Shown here piece by piece: positions 59,140 through 64,000 of a stretch of DNA of 64,000 nucleotides. The stretch's first letter is position 1; each line of letters starts with the position of its first letter. Location of the stretch: positions 806,001 to 870,000 of the forward strand of contig MU119202.1 in assembly GCA_014904845.1 (NCBI GenBank), read 5' to 3'. Source of the DNA: Acephala macrosclerotiorum (Eukaryota > Ascomycota > Leotiomycetes > Helotiales > Mollisiaceae). The notes under the pieces were generated by a model. The model saw only the letters and a list, made by a program, of their open reading frames with translations. It searched no databases and had not been told where the DNA came from. The position numbers and the translations under genes are program-made.

Positions 59140-60655
59140 TTAGACAGGCGTAACCCCATCATCGATCTTCGAGATCCCGTCTCCATACTCCGACGGTTGT
59201 GCGTACTCATACGTCGTCCGTACCTCCCATCCTTTCGTACGCTTGATAATCATCTTATCACTTCCAATCGAGCTTCTCGCCGAAGTCCCTTCCGGCGTCG
59301 CTAGTCCAACAGAGCTAAAACTCGTAACCTTATCCGACCTCAACGTACCCAAATCCCCTTGCGAGTTACCCGCCAAACCGAAATGGAATCTAGGCGACTT
59401 GTTATGATCGTGTTGAGGACTGCTTGGCAGGCTAAGGGAGTTTGCATCCATGTCGGTGATATTTCGAGGGCGTGAAGTTCGTGAGTCGGTGAACATGCTG
59501 CCCATCTTGAAGCTTCCCTTTGGTTTCGATGCTTTTCGACTGGAGCTACCGGATATGAATGTGCTGAATTGACTGCCGGCGCCGTATGAGCTGTCCATTG
59601 GCTCCAGGGTTGATGCGAATGCGCCGGAGGACATGCTTTCTATGAAGGGTTTGAGGAAGGGAAGACACGCGACGAAGACCGCGAAGTTCAGTTGAATTGT
59701 AGTTGCTAGGTAGGCGTGGTAGGAAGTGAGTGTTTGGTCTGGAAGTAATGGGGAGCTGATTGTGCTGAGGAAATACATTCGCATGATCGTTAGTGGGGTG
59801 ATACTGGGTAGGAGTCAGCATCAATGTTCCAGGCAAGGCGATTGTTAACTCACAGGATTCGAGTTCCAAAGATCATAAATACCAGCAGCTTCTTCGCCCG
59901 AGGCATTTGAACGGACCATACAAGATGTATAGGTAGTGCAATGATTACAAGATCCGTGATGATGTCGAAGGTACCGATTGTATTCCAAAATGGAATCATG
60001 TTGAAGCATTTCGTCGTAATAATCGCCCAAGGAGTTGGCAGACTGCATTGAAATCCGATGACAACCTCGGCGCTGAGAGCCCAAAGTATGATGAATAACT
60101 CCATAGCAAGGTTGAGATGAGCGTAGGGAGTGCCAGGTGACAAAGCTCTGAGGTATACAAGGGTAGAGAGCTTTGCAAGACAAAGAGCGGGAATGTACAT
60201 CATCTGAGAAACATATCCATACTATGAAAAAACGTTAGACATTATCCTCATCATAGGACTTGAGTACAGTACATACCTCTTCAAAATCTACAATCATGTC
60301 ATCGTTCAATGTTTGCTGAGGTCTTCCGAGTCCATTCGCGACCATGAGAGATATTGAGTATGTATGTGCAATCGCAAAGATCTGCCAAGTAAGCATGAGT
60401 CTCTCCTGCTAGCTTTTCGTAGGATTATCTCACAGTAGTAGTTCCAATCAAGGCATCGTCGAGTGTAAGTCGTCTTGCAACGCTGTACTTCGAGAAAAAT
60501 CGGGTACCGACACACAATATCATGATAGTCATGCCAAGCCATGCAGCAATGTTGACTATTGGTCCTTCATTCCCATCTGATATTACCACTTGCCGCGACA
60601 AAAACATGCTGAAGTAATGCTTGAATCTGTGACTTTCTGGTCCGGACAGAGCCAT
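59140..60655 (-). CDS. Rhodopsin-domain seven-helix membrane protein
   Basis: Four exons: 60655-60434, 60381-60277, 60221-59854 and 59803-59140, in phase to 452 residues. Seven hydrophobic helices span about residues 32-300, with the fungal rhodopsin-domain signatures: IVNIAAWLGMTIMILCVGTR, LTLDDALIGTTTIFAIAHTY, YVSQMMYIPALCLAKLSTLV, ECFNMIPFWNTIGTFDIITD-like loop (here KCFNMIPFWNTIGTFDIITD), LPIHLVWSVQMPRAKKLLVF and NFAVFVACLPFLKPFIESM. The cytoplasmic tail of 150 residues is Ser-rich and ends ISKIDDGVTPV. Members without a CFEM domain, like this one, are common orphan receptors in filamentous fungi; PTH11 is the best known relative. Ligand unknown. No retinal-binding Lys signature is claimed. 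Confidence 0.88.
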
Positions 60656-62076
60656 CGCGATGTGAAGCTGTTAGTTCCCCAGTAGAATCAGACTCAGGAT
60701 AGGATACGAAGCAGGAAACTTAAGCCTAATACTTCACATGCTTATGGCGGTGCCCTTTCTTGTCCATCTCATGTTTTGCCATACAATACGCCCCCTGATA
60801 CTCATATCATGCTAGTGTAACGTCATCCGAAGAACCCCAAATAAGTAATGCAAAACTACAGCCCCATATGTGGTACAAGGAAGTGATGAAGTCGTGATAT
60901 GATACCATGCCAGATTCGGTTTTGAAAGCCAAGGATAGAACATCCTCCCAATGCAAAGGTCTAGTGAGCCGCTTTTTGAAGCTGTGGGATGCTTGATTTG
61001 CAAGTATCTTATTCTAGCCTCGACCATGCAAGCAAAATTTGCTTTTCGCGGGCACCCGATATCTTGTCCAGACCAAAGACCAGGTCATGTGTATCGCACC
61101 CCTGAACACGGCTTCAACTGCCATGCCACTGGTCAGTCCCACGCTGTTCCACGTTCTCTGGCGGGCAGCCGTAAGCGCTAGTGTTGCTGAAGCAGAGAAC
61201 AAGATAGGACGGCGGAAAGTCAGTAGTCGAGGCTGAAAGAAAGAGGAAACTCTAAAGCTACGAGTATCCTCCGAAAGGGTTCGGTGAATACCCATGATCA
61301 TCACATTGAGTTCGGGTCCAGAAATCTTATCGAAATCCTTGTCTCCAGTCTTAGAGACTAGGCTAAGCGTGGGGTGTTCAAGGAAAAGTAAAACTCCTGG
61401 GAGCCGGACTTTGATGTTTGATCACTGATCAGCTTCGCAGACCTGTAGGCTTCAATTGACATGAATAAGTGGGAAATTTAGGGGATCTTGACGTTTCCTG
61501 GTACTTATGAGGTGAAGACATCCACATCTTACTGTTGCTGTATTCTTTCGAGCTCAAGGATGAAAGCTTTCGGATCTTCCTTGAACCTCGTCCATTTAAG
61601 GTTAGAGTCAGTCACGTGCGTACTAGCCCGAGAATGGAACACCAGCGGGACGGTCCATATTCTCCCGTGCTGCAGGTCTCGCTTCCCTAGCAGGTGCATA
61701 GTTCGATGGCTTTCACAAGCTTTTGAAGGTAATTTATCCTAAGTTGTGCCATTGTGCACCCTGGATTGGATGGCAGTACGCCCGCATTATCTGCAACTCC
61801 GAGGATGTTCAGGTTCCAGAACAGGCTTCCTGATTGGAAGTTCTTTCTTTTTAGTCATTCAATATCTGGAGGCTCCAGACTCTCTACGGGCTAGAGCTTA
61901 GTGGCTTTGTTTTCCGATAAGGGAAGTGATGGAAGTTGATTTGCCCTGCCTCGATGGCCTCTATTTCCCACACCTTTTTGTCTTCCTTCTCAATAATTTT
62001 TCGTCCAGATTCATTTCACAGTTGATTTAGCGGTTTCTGCACGGTTTGAGGTGGAAGATTCTGCGATCATTATATC
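60656..62076. promoter_or_regulatory. Long divergent region, receptor / permease, with GATA sites
   Basis: 1.4 kb between two membrane-protein genes. HGATAR-type sites fall at 61326-61332 (minus), 61787-61792 (minus) and 61915-61921 (plus), and a CACGTG E-box at 61613-61618. GATA sites are bound by AreA-type regulators of nitrogen use, fitting an amino-acid or GABA permease downstream; this is inference. Short frames here (60812-61304, 61488-61742) are not credible genes. Confidence 0.4.
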
Positions 62077-64000
62077 ATGGGCGCAATGGACGACAAAGAT
62101 GTTGAGTTAACAGGCTATGGAGTGGCGGAATTGAATGGGGAAGAGACGAGTGGCGACAGCAGAGGTGGTGAAAACAGAGATGACCAGGAAATGGCATACT
62201 ATGGCAAGAAGCAGCAGCTCAAGGTAAGCAGAGACGATTGAAATCATTCAAGAAACGGATCTCTTCGATGAATTCCAGAAGGCCCGGCCAAGCTGACACT
62301 CAATAGAGAAATTTTGGCTTTCTGTCGATTGCCGGCTTTGTTTGCAGTCTATTGTCTACATGGGAAGGCATGTTTGCGTAAGTTTCTTCACGGATTGAAT
62401 TCTTCAGAAATGTGCTGACTTCATTACAGTGTCTTTCTTTTCGGTTTTCAGAATGGAGGTCCAGCAGGCCTCGTCTATGGATATATCTTCTGCTGGATTG
62501 GGACAATGGCAACAGTCGCTTCACTGGCTGAGATGGCCTCAATGTATGGCATCTTGTGTTGTCTAAGCTTGTGTTGGAACTAACGGTCGTTATAGGATGC
62601 CATTGTCCGGCGGACAATATCATTGGGTCTCAATTCTTGCTCCAGCGAGATGGGCCAAATTCCTCAGCTATATAACAGGTACGAAAGTCTTCTAGAGACC
62701 AGTGTCGATCACTGATAATGTAATCAGGATGGCTTACTGTCATTGGCTGGCAGGCTGGCCAAGCTAGTGTTGCCTTCATCGCTGCATCAATGATCCAGGC
62801 CCTCGCCATTCAGAACCATCCCGACTACGCGCCTACCAGATGGCAAGGAACACTTATATTCTACGCCGTTATTGTGTTCATTGTCTTCATCAACACCTTC
62901 CTAGCAAGATGGCTCCCGAAGATCGAGGGCTTGATCCTCTGCCTGCACATATTGGGATTCTTTGGCATTTTGATACCTCTAGTTTATCTAGCTCCACATG
63001 GAAGTGCCAAGGATGTATTCGCTACATTTATCAACGGTGGAGGTTGGGCAACTGATGGAACCTCCTTCTTTGTTGGCTTGATTACCAGCGTCTTCTCCTT
63101 CCTAGGAGCAGATTCTGCATGCCATATGTGTAAGTCTACTCCACTCCTAACGGTGTTCAAAATTCTGACACCGTTTTCATAGCTGAGGAAATCCACAACG
63201 CTTCCACCGTCGTTCCACAAGTAATGCTCAGCTCCATCATGCTGAACGGAGTCATGGGTTTTGCTCTCCTGATCGCCCTTCTGTTCTGCCTTGGCGACAT
63301 TGATGCTGCTCTCGCAAGTCCCACCGGCTTCCCTTTCATCGAGATCTTCGTCCAAGCTACAAACAGCAATGCCGGCGCAACTGCTATGACAGCTATCATC
63401 CTCGTTCTCATGGCGGCAGCTGCTATTGGAATCATGGCTACAGCCTCTCGGCTCCTCTGGTCCTTTGCCCGAGACAATGGCGTACCAGGAAGCAAGTACA
63501 TCAGCAGGGTAAGCGCCATTCATCACCCATCCCACTCATCTTTACTAACAACCCTCAAGGTACACGTCGGAACCGCTCTCCCTCTCTATTCCATCCTAGT
63601 TAGCACAGTCATCTCCCTCCTCCTCGCCCTTATCAACATCGGCTCAACCGCTGCCTTCAACGCCATAATGTCCGTTAACGTCGCCGCCTTCTTCTTCTCC
63701 TACATGATACCCATCTCTCTCCTCCTGCAAAAACGCCTCCGGAAAGACCCCGTGAAAGACAACATCCACTGGGGGCCATGGCACATGGGTCCTATCTTCG
63801 GTCCCATCGTCAATGTCGTTGGATTAATTTATACAGCGATTACGTTGTTCTTTAGTTTCTGGCCGGCGACGGCGGTGGTTACGCCTGTGACGATGAATTG
63901 GAGTTGTCTTTTGTTTGGGGGGTCACTGATCTTTAGTGTGGTGTTTTATCTGGTGTGGGGGAAACATAGCTTTAAGTGGCCGATTGTGGATCCTATTAGG
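62077..64000 (+). CDS. APC-family amino-acid permease (GABA/choline transporter type), 3' end missing
   Basis: Proton-coupled plasma-membrane uptake of amino acids, GABA, choline or polyamines. Seven exons seen: 62077-62223, 62307-62377, 62430-62543, 62596-62678, 62728-63129, 63183-63508 and 63560 to the window end, about 427 codons. The start MGAMDDKDVELTGYG leads a 49-residue cytoplasmic tail. Then RNFGFLSIAGFVCSLLSTWE, GGPAGLVYGYIFCWIG, LAEMASMMPLSGGQYHWVS, SFLGADSACHMSEEIHNAS, TAIILVLMAAAAIGIMATAS with LLWSFARDNGVPGSKYIS, and VHVGTALPLYSILVS are typical of fungal GabA/UGA4/HNM1-like carriers. The EEIHNA motif marks the APC superfamily here. The C-terminal helices and tail lie past the window. 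Confidence 0.92.

Noticed and set aside
60812..61304. Minus-strand frames upstream of the receptor gene
   Set aside because: Short, overlapping on both strands and without any motif; better explained as promoter DNA.

Overview
The window is nuclear DNA from a filamentous ascomycete (Pezizomycotina; possibly Leotiomycetes, which I cannot settle without a search). The evidence is gene content, short introns of about 45-75 bp with GTRAGT donors, CTAAC/CTGAC branch sites and YAG acceptors, compact genes on both strands, and about 50% GC. I rebuilt exon structures by hand: at each junction I checked the donor, the acceptor and the reading phase, and total CDS lengths divide by three. The window holds about 28 protein genes, two of them cut by the window ends. 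Protein names come from recognised motifs and family resemblance, not from a database search.

Layout. 0-9 kb: the end of an HSL-type esterase, HMG-CoA synthase (-), a 3.8 kb gene-poor stretch with unresolved open frames, and a single-pass membrane protein (+). 9-20 kb: a gene-poor stretch with a tRNA-like locus, a CCDC174-like protein (-), homoserine dehydrogenase (+), a small membrane protein (-), the tRNA m7G46 methyltransferase TRM8 (+), and a large PXA-RGS-PX-nexin protein of the Mdm1 type (+). 20-36.5 kb: VPS25 (+), a Brc1/Rtt107-type multi-BRCT protein (-), a peroxisomal Lpx1/AKT2-like hydrolase (+), TRAPPC11 (-), RXT2 (+), OPI3 (+), a Nit2-type amidase (-), and a Hem25/SLC25A38 carrier (+). 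36.5-53.5 kb: a coiled-coil repeat protein (-), prefoldin 1 (-), alkaline ceramidase (+), a TMF/Sgm1 golgin (+), PRP46 (-), NAS6 (+), ORC1 (-), and prefoldin 5 (+). 53.5-64 kb: a conserved unknown with a proline-rich N-terminus (-), a GNAT acetyltransferase (-), a 146-bp MITE with TA target-site duplication, a rhodopsin-domain seven-helix protein (-), and the start of a GABA/choline-type APC permease (+).

Most of the window is housekeeping: membrane traffic (VPS25, TRAPPC11, TMF, Mdm1-like), lipid metabolism (HMG-CoA synthase, OPI3, ceramidase), genome maintenance (ORC1, Brc1), RNA processing (PRP46, TRM8, perhaps CCDC174) and proteostasis (NAS6, PFD1, PFD5). Many neighbours are divergent or tail-to-tail pairs with very short gaps (44 and 41 bp in two cases). 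I found no secondary-metabolite cluster, CRISPR array or obvious large mobile element. The least ordinary items are the MITE, a tRNA-like locus with a broken anticodon stem, a pair of GATA palindromes between PFD1 and the ceramidase, several micro-exons (14-26 nt), recent tandem 63-bp repeats in a coiled-coil gene, and two unannotated fungal protein families.
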